Shown one piece after another: positions 12,968 to 24,689 of a stretch of DNA of 64,000 nucleotides (positions are counted from its first letter, which is position 1; each line of letters opens with the position of its first letter). Below the pieces are notes generated by a model. The model searched no databases. It saw only the letters and a list, made by a program, of their open reading frames with translations, and was not told where the DNA came from. The DNA is from Pseudopyrenochaeta lycopersici (taxonomy: Eukaryota > Ascomycota > Dothideomycetes > Pleosporales > Pseudopyrenochaetaceae). The translations under genes were made by a program, and so were the position numbers. The stretch is taken from contig NHZP01000002.1 in assembly GCA_003313425.1 (NCBI GenBank), positions 1,922,001-1,986,000 on the forward strand. Direction: 5' to 3'.

Positions 12968-14722
12968 TTACTCGATCACCATCCGCACGCCTTTGTTCTC
13001 CTTAGTCATGGGTATGAACATATCGTAATCGTACGCCAAATCCACCTCAGATGTGTTCGACAATCTCATTTTCGGTAGGACGCGAAGTACCAAGGCTGAA
13101 AGGCACAAATGAAGCTCACATAACGCAAGGCTTGCGAGAAACTATGTCAGCTGTAGTTGCTCAGTAGGAGGCAGGATTACTTACTTCATACCTAAGCAGG
13201 AACGGCTTCCTTTTGAAAAGGCTAGCATACTACGCTCGACGTTTTTTCTGCGCTGGTTATTCTCATCCAGCCAACGCTCGGGCACAAACGCATAGGAGTC
13301 GGGAAACACTCTTTCATCGTGATGGGTAATAAAAGACGACATTCCAACAGCATGTCCTTGAGGAAGGACGTATTCGACTTGTTTTTTGTTCCATTCTCCA
13401 CGATAGACTAGATTCTCTCCGGTCGGTATGCGGGCTGTGCGACTGGACACACCATAGGACAGTCGTAGACCTTCTTGAATTACAGCGCCAAGGTATGGCA
13501 AAGTCTCAAGAACAGCCCATGCGGGCAAGCTCTTTGGATCTTCTACAACTGTTTCTAGCTCACGAGTTAATTTTGCAAGAAGCTCGGGCTTGGTCAGTAA
13601 ATGGTAGGTCATGACGGACAAAGCCCAGCTGGTGGTTTCCGTTCCTGCACCAATCACACCAGCTGCTTCATCGGCCAAGCGCTGTGGCTCTTTATCCAAA
13701 ATATCTAAATCGGACTGCAAAAGTGATGCGAAAATTGTAGGCCGTTCGTATGTTATCCCAGCGTCTATATCAGCTTTTGCCTTTCGGACCCTTGCCGGCA
13801 TGTCGATTTGGATTGTACGAACGAACATGGCGATATCTTTAGGCATGTAATCGACGAGCAATTTTCCAAGACCAGCACTAGCCTTCGTCCAAGGAAAGAA
13901 CCGGAAAATGAACACAGGTCGAAGAAGCGAGGCTGTAGGCTCGCGAAAGTTAGGATACCATCCTTTTTGGTCGAGAAATCCAAAATTTTCGCCAAAACTG
14001 TAACCAGAGATTGCGTCAGAAGTGAAGCAACTGTATGCCATAGTAATGTCGAAAGCCTCTAGATCTCCTGATTGTGCAAGGAGTTTGTCACAAAGCTTCT
14101 GGACCAGCACATGGATCTCAGGCTCGAGTCGTGTGATCATGGCTCGCGAGAAGAATTTGGCCAACGGAATCCGTCGCAAACGATGAAGATCATGGTCAAC
14201 CGTTCCAAAGCCAGCTTGTCCAAGGCTACAGATAATTTGAGACGCCTTAGTATATGAAATGATTAAATAAGTTACGTCAAGACTTACGCTGAGCCATTGA
14301 TCTGGTGTACAGGCTTGTCGCGCTTTCGTCCACCAACAGCATAAATTTCGTCTGCGAAGTTGATATCATTGCAATGGACTTCATGAGGATTGATGCGTAC
14401 GATTGGGCCTGAAAGATTTTGTCAATGAGCCTACATACTCTGGCTTTTTCAGTAAGCATTTTGCTAGCTTACCATATCGCTCGTGCATCCTCTTGATCTG
14501 TTTTGTATAACAGCCGAACTTCACTACATCGTAATAGAATTCGGGAAGATATGTTGCCGCTGCCAGCTTTGGTCCGGGAATACGACTCAATGGATGAAAC
14601 GGAGATACATTGTACAGTGCCTGCAGAAATTTGTACAGTAACCAAACACCCACCAGGCCGGCGGCACTGCGCGCTGTGATAAATGAGGTATCTGATTGCA
14701 ACGGCGTGGCTTGAATCGTCAT
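12968..14722 (-). CDS. Cytochrome P450 monooxygenase (trichodiene oxygenase-like group)
   Basis: Minus-strand exons 14722-14473, 14408-14288, 14225-13185 and 13130-12968 encode 524 aa. All diagnostic P450 motifs are present: an N-terminal membrane anchor (about residues 12-36), a proline-rich hinge with SRIPGPK, the I-helix oxygen-binding motif GAGTETTS (316-323), ExxR as EGLR (375-378), PERW in the meander, and the heme loop [10 protein letters not shown] with Cys 467. The last intron ends in AAG, giving the canonical continuation [17 protein letters not shown]; earlier CAG and TAG sites would break the frame. It is an ER-bound oxidase needing a reductase partner. By overall appearance it is closest to trichodiene oxygenase-like fungal P450s, but the substrate cannot be read from the sequence. 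A DHA2 transporter follows on the same strand, which suggests oxidation plus export of a small molecule. Confidence 0.93.
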
Positions 14723-15274
14723 TGTGGCAAATGATAGGAGGAGAGAATTGCTCGCTCATCTATAAAAGTGAACGACATCGTGATTTTCATCTGTTCGCTG
14801 TGGAAGGACGGCGTTGTCGGGATAGATCGCAAAAAGGGTGAGGCCTCGCTGCAGGAGCAATTGCGATCCACATGTTGTGCGTCTACGCTAGACAACATTG
14901 AATGCAACGCCGTTGCGGAGGCCCCCGAGAGAGCCGCTTGCTGACAGCCGCGCTTCTTGGAATGACAGTTCGTTCATGCTCGATGCAGGAAAATTTGTGC
15001 TGCTCGATGATTCGAGTCATTAGCGTATGGCCCGGTGCTAGTATCCCTGACCTCCGCCAACGTAAATGCTTGTACATAATTTTCGATGGCAACACATCCG
15101 ATAATGCCGTTTCGACAGATGCTATCAGTGGAAAAGCGGAATTTGCGCCCTCTTGCCTGGACGTACAAGACTTCTAATGATGTTTCACAGGTACGTTACA
15201 GCCAAATAATCAAACTGATTGATCATGGTGGTATCATCGTGAACAGTCAATTTCTCAACTACTAAATCCATCTC
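14723..15274. other. Spacer between P450 and DHA2 transporter
   Basis: A 552-bp spacer carrying the P450 promoter and the transporter 3' UTR. A TATAAAA string at about 14760-14766 lies on the plus strand, so it does not obviously serve the minus-strand P450. No coding signal seen. Confidence 0.5.
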
Positions 15275-17142
15275 TTATTCTTTGATACTGTCACTTTTCT
15301 CAGTATCTGTTACAGTCCCCTTTGAAGCACCGCCATCCTCTCTCTTGATGCTCCTCCACTCTAACATCAGCGCACCAAAAATCATGCAAGCACTGAGCGC
15401 TGCAGTCAAGATGAAAACTCGAGTCAAAGCGTAGCTATATGAGTCAATTACAACATTGATCTCGCTGTTTGGAACAACTTTTCGAAGGTCTGTGGCACCG
15501 GTGTTAACGATTACCTGAGAATCGAGGCCAGTAATGCCGGACAGCGTTGTGATAAGCTTCCGAGAAAAGAGATTCTGTCCCACGGCGAGAAACACGGAAC
15601 CTCCAAGCTGCTGTACGAAAAACATCATTGCTGTACCCAGCGCAACATCGTTGCGTGATAGGACAGTTTGAGAGGCGAGATTAGCTGTCTGCGCGCCTGC
15701 ACCAAGGCCTACGCCGTATAGGACTTGAAATCCAATCCATGCCCCTTTCCCTGAGGATGGAGTGAGTGTAGTAAGGAGTCCACTGCCTATGGCGGCGAGA
15801 ATCGGTGACACGAGCATGGCGGGGACGTAGTAACCGATTTTTTGTGTTACGATTGCGGATAAGATACCAAAAAGAACCAGCGAAAGAACCATGGGAATAG
15901 TGCGGATACCAGCTTGCATGGCGGATTGACCTTGTGCTGCTTGAAACCAGATAGAGATGTAGTACACAGCATTCATCATTCCGCCGCTCATCAAGAAGAC
16001 GAAGAGCATACTACCCCCAACGGAGCGGTTGAGTACTACACGAGGCGGAGCCATGGCTGTGTCTGGCATCTTGAATTCCACAACCAAGAAGGCTATAAAT
16101 GTGATGGCGAATGTGAAAAGGAGACCGATAATCTTGGCTGTGAACCAGGGGTAGGTAGTACCACCCCATTGTAGAGCAAGGATGAGGCTGATCATTGATG
16201 GAGTAAAGAATAAAAGGCCAAAGGGATCAAGGCCCTTGACCTGGGCCGTAAGTGACATCGTCTTCTTCGGTGTGGAGGGAAGATATAGAAACAATAGTAC
16301 AGCAATGGCTGTAAATGCACCAATGGGGAGATTGATGTAGAAACACCATCGCCATGTTAATTTGCTGGAGAAATGTTAGTGAAAGTTCCCTTTGAGAACA
16401 TACGGCGTATTACTGAGAATCGGTAAATGTACCGCCTATAAGGGGACCTAGCACGGACGACACAGCAAATGCCATACCGAAGAACGAGGTGTATATCGGC
16501 CTTTTCGAAAGCGGTACGAGCGGGACGATCACCATGACAGCACCGCAAATGATGCCTGCTGCGCCTATCCCGGCGATTGCGCGCCCGACAATGACTGGAA
16601 GACAAACTTATTAACAGGGTTCTGCAAAGGCAAAGTGAGAACTCGACGGGCCACTTACGCGCATTGCTACTCGGCGCAGCGCCACACAGCGCACTTCCGC
16701 ACTCAAAGATTGCGATCGAGACCAGGAAAGTCCACTTTGTATCATACAGTTGATAAATCTTGCCAAATAGTGGATTGAAAATGGCACACATCAACATGTA
16801 GGCACTGCCGTACCAACCGATGTCCTCAATTGAATCGAAGGTGTTGGTAATGGCGGGGATAGCCGTTGCAATGATCATCCGGTCCAAGGCAACAAGGAAG
16901 AAAGAGAGATATACAGAGGCTAATATGAGCCAGAAGGCGGGGGATAGTGGGTTGTATTGTGCTTCAGCAGGGTCGAAGTCTGTACTTGCGTGCGGAACAG
17001 ACAGACGCTTTTTGGCCGCTGCATTTACGCTATCTTGTTGTAAGAAGGCGTGTGGGTCATCGTGCTTCGAAGAGGTAGATGTGGAAGAATGCTCCAAATT
17101 CTTGGCAATTGAAGGTGACCAGGAAAATGTAAATGTCATCAT
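15275..17142 (-). CDS. MFS drug:H+ antiporter, DHA2 (14-helix) family
   Basis: Minus-strand exons 17142-16659, 16594-16414 and 16364-15275 give 584 aa. An upstream ATG at 17205 would add 21 residues, but a TATAAAGG box at 17225-17218 lies only ~15 bp from it, so 17142 is the better start. After a Ser-rich cytoplasmic N-terminus comes the DHA2 signature [18 protein letters not shown], then [12 protein letters not shown] and a [14 protein letters not shown] motif that ends helix 6. A hydrophobic middle and a final helix near 15400 complete about 14 membrane segments. The hydrophilic tail is Lys/Asp-rich. This is a plasma-membrane exporter of small molecules. Its position between a P450 and a Zn2Cys6 factor suggests export or self-protection linked to their pathway. 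Confidence 0.92.
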
Positions 17143-19014
17143 TCGTTCTAGTTCGAGGTGGTGAGAAGGAAGCTGTTCGTAAATATGGAATAGATGGTAG
17201 CACATGGCTACGCTCCGCCTTTATAGTCATCATGGTCGGTAAGTACTACAAATCCGAGTAAAGTGATCGCTATGTCTCAGCGCGTTCGGGAAGTAGAAAA
17301 TCCCGGGTGTCCCTCGGGCAAACGTAACTGTGCGAACCAATCACATCCAACGGAAAACGGCTACGAGGCCCGAGCCTCATCTACATTTCTTCTCCCCAAC
17401 GAACGCTGCAATAACTCTCGTGAGCTGGCCCTGAACATATTAATGAAAAGCCCTAACATGCGCAATAGACGGCTGCTTAGATGTCCTCAAAAGTATTGAA
17501 AATTTAACCCTAAGTTTGCATACCAATTGGGCACTAATAAGTCCACTCCTTAGACACAGTCAGGTTTAGGAGGTTGGAGGGAGAATCACGCCTCAAAATT
17601 GGCAATATTGTCTGGCAGCTTTGTGCCAGTCTCTCTAAAGTCCTCCGAAGTTATCTAGTCTTTGTCGCGTTCGTTCCCGCCCTTGGGCCCATATGTCAGC
17701 TCTTGAGGGTGGAGGAGGGCAATGCCGGTGACCTGGCCATCGGTCCCTGAACCAACAGCGTTCGGGCTCTTTATTCTAAGAATAAGGCTTATGCGGTTGA
17801 TCAGGTGCATGCCGAGTTGCAAGGTCGTGGCAAAATGGTCAGAGGACGCCCTATCGCCATGCAAGGCATGCTATTGCTGCTCTACCCCTTATGCTATAGA
17901 CCCTAGAAACCACTAGATCGAACCAAAATCACCCTGAGGAGGGCCAAGATGTGCTAATAAGAGACGAGTGCCAGGGCAACCAGGTCGTAGTTAGCAGCCA
18001 GCTGTAGTTCGTTTTCATCGCGTCACAAGAGCTCAGAGGATGCAGATGTCAAGTTCGCTAGCGGATGCAGTTAACAATATGCATCAAGGAACTTGCGGCC
18101 TCAAAAGCCCTATCTACGGTCAGTGAGTTTACCGTTAAGGCCGTACTACTACCCGCGCGACTAAATCGCGTTTAGCACATGTGATTCGAGGGCTAAGCCC
18201 TATTACTTGCTTGGATAAGGCGTTGACTGTGCTTTTGCCTTCGTCTCGGGAAAGTGATGAGCTGGCTACTAAAATCTATTCTGTAATGACATCCCTGAAA
18301 TGAAAAGAAGCTAGAGTTATTGTTCCAGCAATAAGTGCTGCCGTTGTCAAAGCCGGGCATGGCCGTGTCGGCAAGGTTGAACAACGGCATCGTCAGGTCG
18401 CAGAGGTCAGAAGCTAATACATCACCACTTGAGGGATGTCGGCTAAATCTTAGCTAAACTGCATACCACTTATGATACCTCTTATGGGTGCCGTGGCATT
18501 CGCATACCTTTTTCGATGATAAGTGGCTCACCTGTCTTTGTACCTCACTGCAACTTTCCCAGTCGATCTATTTGACTAATTAAGAAACATGTCTAAGTCG
18601 GACTAGATGATATATAGTTCCACTTGTCGGTTTCGACATTGGACCGAGCCCCTTCCCAAGTAAATATGCTCGCACTGTGCACATACGTTTGGAAAAAGGG
18701 TTTTGGCACAAGCTGCATTCTAGAAGAGCATAGATTACGTTGAAGAAGGTATTGTGATGTCATATAAAACATTAAATCGACTTGTACGGTCTGTCGAAGT
18801 ACAACATTGAGATGGTGCGGCGCACGCACGTGATCCATTCCGTGTCGAGATCGAGCTGAGCACAGTCTCGCCCGGGAATAAACCATCGTTACTAGGACGC
18901 CTGGAAGCACTCGACATTGCCACCAGACCCACGTTCCCTTCCTCCACATCCACCCTTTGTAATCATAAAAACTTCGAGCTTTCAGCCTTGGACCTTGCGC
19001 CACAATATAGTTCA
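17143..19014. other. Divergent intergenic region between transporter and regulator
   Basis: About 1.9 kb lies between the transporter start and the divergently read Zn2Cys6 regulator. It should contain the promoters of both. Two minus-strand stretches (17864-17655 and 18390-18193) read open and look somewhat protein-like, but they cannot be joined into a gene. A near-palindrome CTAAATCGCGTTTAG occurs at about 18160-18174. Confidence 0.45.
17218..17225 (-). promoter_or_regulatory. TATA box of the DHA2 transporter
   Basis: TATAAAGG on the minus strand, 76-83 bp before the ATG at 17142. The usual ~30-bp gap to the transcription start places initiation at about 17190, downstream of the alternative ATG at 17205. 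This is why I prefer the inner start. Confidence 0.5.
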
Positions 19015-21378
19015 ATGTCGTTAGGAACACCCACGTCTGATCAGAGCGTTATCGCTCTGCCCTCCCCAGCTATCGCATCTAATAAACCGCAACGAGTGCT
19101 TGCGTGTGTGCTGTGTCAGCAACGCAAAGTCAAGTGTGACCGCAGGTTCCCCTGTGCCAATTGCATCAAGTCTGGCGCAGAATGTGTATCCGCCGCGCTT
19201 GTTCCCAAGCAACGACGTCGCAGGTTCCCGGAGCGAGAGCTACTGAGACGTCTTCGCTATTATGAAGAACTGCTTAGGAAGCACAATATTGCGTTCGAGC
19301 CCCTGCATACGACTTCTTCCTATGAAACGTCGAACAATGCACACGAAAGGGATACCGACGATTTTGATATGAAAGCTGCCGGCAATGGATCGACGAAAGC
19401 AAACAGTGTTCCTGAACATTATGCTAAGTACATCATCTTTCAAACATGTACCTGTGGTCACTACTGACCATATCAAGAAATTTCTGGCACGCGATGAATC
19501 GAAAGGTAGGCGACTCTGGATGTGTTCAAGGCTTGTCAACGGCCTATTAACCAAAAGAAACAGCCCCAGAATCACGAAAATGATGACAGTGATGAAAGCG
19601 CCGACACGGACTTTGGCCATGCTCCCACTTATGTCCTACGCCAAGCAGAGGTTAAACATGCGTGGGATCAATTCTATGTCAGTAATGATCACCTTCTTTT
19701 CTGTTCTCGTAACCCGAGTGTCGAGCTCTCTGTCATGCATCCCAGTCAGGTTCATGTCTTCAAACTTTGGCAAGTATATCTCGAAAATGTCAATCCGCTG
19801 CTCAAGGTCACGCATACGCCTACCCTACAAGCTTGCGTTATCGATGCGGCCAGCGATGTGACGAACATCAGCCCCCCTCTGGAAGCTCTAATGTTTGGCA
19901 TATATTGTGTCTCTGTTCTCAGTCTTAGCCAAGAGGAATGCCTCACAATGTTCGGAACACCAAGGCAAGATATTCTAAGAGGTTATCAATTAGGGGCTCG
20001 AGAAGCATTACTAAAATGCGGGTTTCTCCGATCAAGTGATCGAGACAGCCTTACGGCGTTGCACCTGTATCTGGTAGGTGCCTTGGATGCTACTAGGATC
20101 ATACACTAACGTGATTAGATCTCTATAAAACCCGACACAGATCCCCGGTCGTTGGCCTCCATGCTTGGGTCTGCTATTCGAATTGCGCAACGCATGGGCA
20201 TCCACAGCGAGGCTGCCAATTCTAAACACTCGGTCCTGGAGGCAGAACTGCGTCGAAGGCTCTGGTGGTCACTTATTCTCTTCGATTCCCGCATCTCAGA
20301 GATGACTGATTTCAAACTTGGAACTTTACTACCTACATGGGATTGCGAGATCCCTCTCAATGTGAATGACTTCGATTTGCGACCAGAGATGAAGAAACCG
20401 CCAACAGTGTATGGGCAATCATCAGAGGCGCTATTTGCTGTCGTACGTAGCGAGTTTGGTGACTTCACACGTCACAGCGCCTTTTACTTGGACTTTATCA
20501 ATCCAGTCTTGAAGCCCATTGCGAGGAAACACCCAATAGGTGCCATCTCCGACGTGAGCGAGCTGGCGGCACTCGAGACAATGATTGAAGACAAATACGT
20601 TAAGAACTGTGACCCCGAAAATCCGCTACAATTCATGACTATTTGGAGCGCTCGAGGCTATGTTGCGAAGAGTCGCTTCGTACAGCATTTGGCAGTCTGT
20701 TCACGAGCGTCCGAGCAGGAGAACGACGCGCGGCGCGATGCTGGAATTTCACATGCACTTGCCATGCTTAATTGCGACACAAAGCTTATGAGGTCACCGC
20801 TTATCAAAGGATATCGCTGGCATATATACTTAAATTTTCCATTCCCGGCGTATGTTCACCTGCTCCAAGGCCTGAAGGAGCGACCTCTAGGCCATGACGC
20901 AGAGACAGCTTGGAAAGCCATGGGTGACAATTGCTCGGCTCGATTCCTGGATATTGAGAACAAAGATAATATCATGGACCGGAGAGACAATCCCTTTTTC
21001 AAGATTTTCGCTTCCGCTGTGCTTCAAGCGTGGGCGGCGCGTGAAACAGCTTGCGGGAATCTGACCCATCAAGAAGCACCACCCATGATTGTCTTGCAAG
21101 TAAGGCAAAGAATGTCACTCTTAGAGGCGCAGGCAAATGATCGAGCGACGGAAATGCAAAATAGTGCCATCGACACAGATAACAGCGATCCATTAAAGGC
21201 CGATCCGATAGACTTTAGTAGCTTTGGATCGCTGTATGAGGTAGGTGACTTGAACAGCATGAAAGCGAGCCCTGGTACTTTCTCCGTAGCTGCTAGTCAA
21301 GCTCAAGTAAGATTAGATGGCAATGAGTGGACTTGGCCCGCGGCCAATTGGACATCAATGCTGGGGCATGGCTGGTGA
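19015..21378 (+). CDS. Zn2Cys6 fungal transcription factor
   Basis: Exons 19015-19427, 19478-19505, 19570-20073 and 20119-21378 give 734 aa. The Zn2Cys6 binuclear cluster is perfect: Cys 31, 34, 41, 47, 50 and 57 with spacing C-X2-C-X6-C-X5-C-X2-C-X6-C. A basic linker RRRRFPERELL and a coiled-coil-like stretch (about 66-90) follow, as in Gal4-type dimerising factors. The rest holds a fungal-specific transcription factor domain with LWQVYLENVNPLLKVTHTPT and LEAALMFGIY-like blocks, plus the LRRRLWWSLILFDSRISE motif. The tiny 28-nt exon 2 restores NFWHAMNRK, a block this subfamily keeps; its acceptor is AAG after a CTGAC branch site. The nuclear regulator lies between the transporter and dioxygenase genes and is a natural candidate to control them, although that is inference. 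Confidence 0.9.
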
Positions 21379-22066
21379 GGCTGCAGTCGAGAACGACAGC
21401 TGCTAAGCTTTCACAAATGTCGCACATGCTATTCAATCAGCAGCTTGTTGAAAAGCTTACGACGACTGCCTACGAGTTTCGCGGAGACACATTACCGTTT
21501 TGGGAATCCTGGGTTTGCACTGTCCAATGAACGAACTTCCTGGTATTAGCCAAGACGTCCATTTTGAATCTTGGCGCTTTCCGCCGTCAAGCGGCATGAA
21601 TAAACATCTACTACCGCGGAAGTAAGGCACGGGAAATTGTTTTGGACTGCATCGTTGAACCATGCTCTTTCCTTCATTGGTCTGGCTTATGAGTCGACAT
21701 CGCTTGTGCCATGAAAAACCCGGTCAGAGAGCAATCTGAAGTGCGATTTCCATGTCAACCGTCGGTACGACCCGCCATAGTCCTACAACTACCTAGCTGT
21801 GGAGCACCCAATAGTATGTGGTTGATTCGTAAGATGTATCCTCAACCTACCTGCTTTGTCCGGACAGCCTCATGGTACCCCTTCCACTCAATCAAATTTA
21901 CGCAAGCGTACCTTCAATCCGGAACGGTGAGCAGTGTTCCGAATACCAACCCGTTGTCAACATGGCAAGTTCTCTGGGTTTCAGGATGTATATAAACCAC
22001 AGTCTCTTTGCTGATTGTAGCAGCATCATCAAGCTTTGAGTACGTCAACCTTCATAACATCTGAAA
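21379..22066. other. Promoter region of the intradiol dioxygenase
   Basis: A 688-bp spacer with the 3' UTR of the regulator and the promoter of the dioxygenase. No coding signal beyond short frames. Confidence 0.5.
21989..21996 (+). promoter_or_regulatory. TATA box of the intradiol dioxygenase
   Basis: TATATAAA lies 71-78 bp before the ATG at 22067, a normal distance for a strongly regulated fungal gene encoding a secreted protein. Confidence 0.5.
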
Positions 22067-23271
22067 ATGCATTTTCCTACCGTTTTCGTCGCTGTAGCGG
22101 CATCTTTCTTCGCTGCTCCCATCAATGCTCACCCAGGCCATGATCTCTCCCAGGAGATTGCTGAGCGTGCTGCCTTCCTCTCGAGTGCTGAGTACACCGG
22201 CCTCGAGCATTGCGCTGAGCAGCTTCAGGCTCGCTCAGCTGAGATGATTGCACGTCGAAAAGCGGTCGTCAATAATCTTCGCATGAAGCGTGGCGTGGTT
22301 AAGCGCGACTTTGCAACGGTTCTGAAAACCGACCATCACTCTAACAAGGCAGTTACACCAGATAGTTCAGACCAAGCTATCTTTGGAAGCAACAGCTCTT
22401 GTATACTTCAGCCAGAGACTACTGAAGGGCCATACTGTATGACATGACTTCATTCAAGCGACATTCATGAAACCTTACTGATGACTGTCAAGGGGTATCT
22501 GGCGAGGCTGTTCGCAAAGACATCACCGATGGCAACCCTGGCGTTCCGCTCACTTTCGATGTTCAAATCATCGATACAACCACTTGCAAGCCGTTGGATC
22601 AAGTTGCCCTTGAAGCCTGGCACTGCAACAGCACGGGTGTATATGGCGGTGTTGTCGCCGGAGGCAATGGCAATCAGGCTGATGCGTCGAACATTAATAA
22701 CACCATGTTCCGTGGCATCCAGTTCTCGAACGAAAACGGCGTGCTTCAATTTGACACGACGTGAGTTTTTCAACAACCCAGAACTTTCTTGTTAAGCTGA
22801 CTTTTTCAGTTTTCCGGGCCACTACGCTGGTCGCACGACGCACATTCATAGTAAGGCATTATGGAACCTTGCTGTTACTTGATTGAGGCTGACGATTGTA
22901 TAGTCCTAGCACATATCGATGCTACACTGAACACTAAGAACAACACTCTCACCGGTGGCCACGTCTCTCATGTCGGTCAACTCTTCTTCGACCAGGCTCT
23001 CATTTACGCTGCTGAAGCAGTCAGCCCTTACACTACAAACAGGCAAAGCCTAATGCTGAATGCAAATGACGGTATCTTCGCTCAAGAAGCAGCTACTTCC
23101 GACCCAGTACTGAACTACGTCTATCTCGGTGATGATATCTCAGACGGTGTGTTTGGATGGGTCACAGTGGGATTGAACCCGAACGCAGTTACAACGCCAC
23201 GTGCTGCTGCTTATGTCGATGCGAATGGTGGCCATGCGAACTCTGGTAGCGGCGGCAGACCTACAGTTTAA
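22067..23271 (+). CDS. Secreted intradiol ring-cleavage dioxygenase
   Basis: Exons 22067-22436, 22493-22760, 22810-22850 and 22904-23271 give 348 aa. The N-terminus MHFPTVFVAVAASFFAAPINA is a clear signal peptide. An alpha-helical extension of about 100 residues precedes the catalytic domain, as in the extracellular fungal intradiol dioxygenases. Non-heme Fe(III) ligands can be read: Tyr 123 in EGPYW, Tyr 218 in GHYAGRTTHIH, and His 224 and His 226. The 41-nt third exon encodes exactly this iron loop. These enzymes split catechol-type rings between the two hydroxyls, using O2 to form muconate-type acids. A secreted form suggests attack on plant phenolics or lignin fragments outside the cell. 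The regulator gene is directly upstream on the same strand. Confidence 0.93.
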
Positions 23272-23637
23272 AGTCCTTGATGAGAGCATCACTTTGACAG
23301 AGAGAACTGTAATTTATAACTGCAAGAAATCGCTTCGGAGTGGTTGTACTGCGAGCGACTGGGCTGGGGCTTCAGGTGAAGTGATACTTAAAACCCCTAA
23401 GGTTATGAATGCAATACGTCGCCTCTTACGCAGCGCCTATTGAAGAGAAGTGTAGATAGACCATTTTGAGACCCTGAAAGGATTGACACCAAGCCACTGC
23501 GTTTCCTACCCCTCCACATGGCGGCAGCCCGAAATCGGGAATCCGCCCGGCCCTAGCGCGTTCGCCAAATTTCAAGCCCCATTTGCTCCGTCGATCATAC
23601 CACCGTCAACATATTCACGTTCTCATTCAACCCCAGC
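23272..23637. other. Spacer before the ribokinase gene
   Basis: A 366-bp spacer, pyrimidine-rich near 23590-23637, which fits a short 5' leader for the ribokinase. Nothing else seen. Confidence 0.5.
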
Positions 23638-24689
23638 ATGTCTATGAAACCAGCCGTCATAGCTGTCATCGGCTCTCTTAATGTCGACCTTGTTACACGC
23701 ACCTCTCGCGTGCCTGTTGGAGGCGAAACCCTAACTAGCGAATCCTTCTCCATTGGTTGGGGAGGGAAAGGTGCTAATCAAGCCGTCGCCTGCGCCCGTC
23801 TATCACGCACCCAAGCGCAAGCTTCTTCAAATTCATCTTCAGACGTCGAGGTGCGTATGGTGGGTGCGGTCGGCGACGATGAGTTCCATGAAGGTTTTCT
23901 CAAGAGCTTGAGGGAAGGTGGGGTAGCGGTTGAGAGGGTAAAGATTCTGAAAGGGAAGAAGACGGGCGTTGCAGTTATCATCGTTGAGACAGGATCAGGG
24001 CAGAATAGGATCATGTTTTGTCCAGGGGCGAACTATGATGTGGAAGCGAAGGATTTAGTTGATGAGGATGCGAGCGTAGCGCTGTTCCAGCTGGAGCTGC
24101 CGTTAGAGGTGGTACGTTACAAATCATACCTGCAATTCAATAACTTCATATTGAATGGATGAAATCTAACGTTGAATAGGTTCTACACAATATGAGGACA
24201 GCACGGCAGAAGGGGGTTGAAACAATCATCAACCCCGCGCCGGCGATTCCACTGCCAGATGAGGCTTATCAAGGACTAGGCCATCTGATTGTCAACGAGA
24301 CAGAAGCTGCGATCTTGTCCGGTGTTGAAAATCCTACTTCATGGGATGAGGTTGCTGCAATCTTCATTGCGCGGGGTGTGAAGAACGTTATCATCACGCT
24401 AGGGGGCGAGGGCGTCTTCTACAAAACCTCTAAGCAACAGTCTGAGAATATACCCGGACATGTTGTGCCAGCACGCAAAGTGAAAGTCGTCGATACAACA
24501 GCAGCTGGTGATACCTTTGCGGGTGCCTACACTGTTGCAGTGGCGCGGTGGAAGTCTATATCGCGAGGAGCCGACTTTGACCTCGATGAGGCCATTGCAC
24601 ATGCTAATAGGGCTGCTTCAATGACCGTACAGAAAGCTGGTGCACAATCAAGTATCCCGTGGGCGGACGAAGTACCAGGGGCCCAGTAA
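23638..24689 (+). CDS. RBK1: Ribokinase (pfkB family)
   Basis: Two exons, 23638-24111 and 24180-24689, joined over a 68-nt intron in phase 0, encode 327 aa, the usual ribokinase length. The protein phosphorylates D-ribose at O5 in the cytosol, feeding the pentose phosphate pathway. Both pfkB signatures are present: GSLNVDLV and GGKGANQAVA near residues 12-51, and DTTAAGDTFAGAY near 263-275 with Asp 269 as catalytic base. A NPAPA motif and the nucleotide-binding block ITLGGEGVF also fit. A low-complexity Ser/Gln insert at about residues 57-70 separates two strands, as in many fungal ribokinases. It has no obvious functional link with the dioxygenase upstream. Confidence 0.95.

Noticed and set aside
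17655..18390. Minus-strand protein-like stretches between transporter and regulator
   Set aside because: Two short open blocks have plausible composition but cannot be joined by splice signals and resemble no family.
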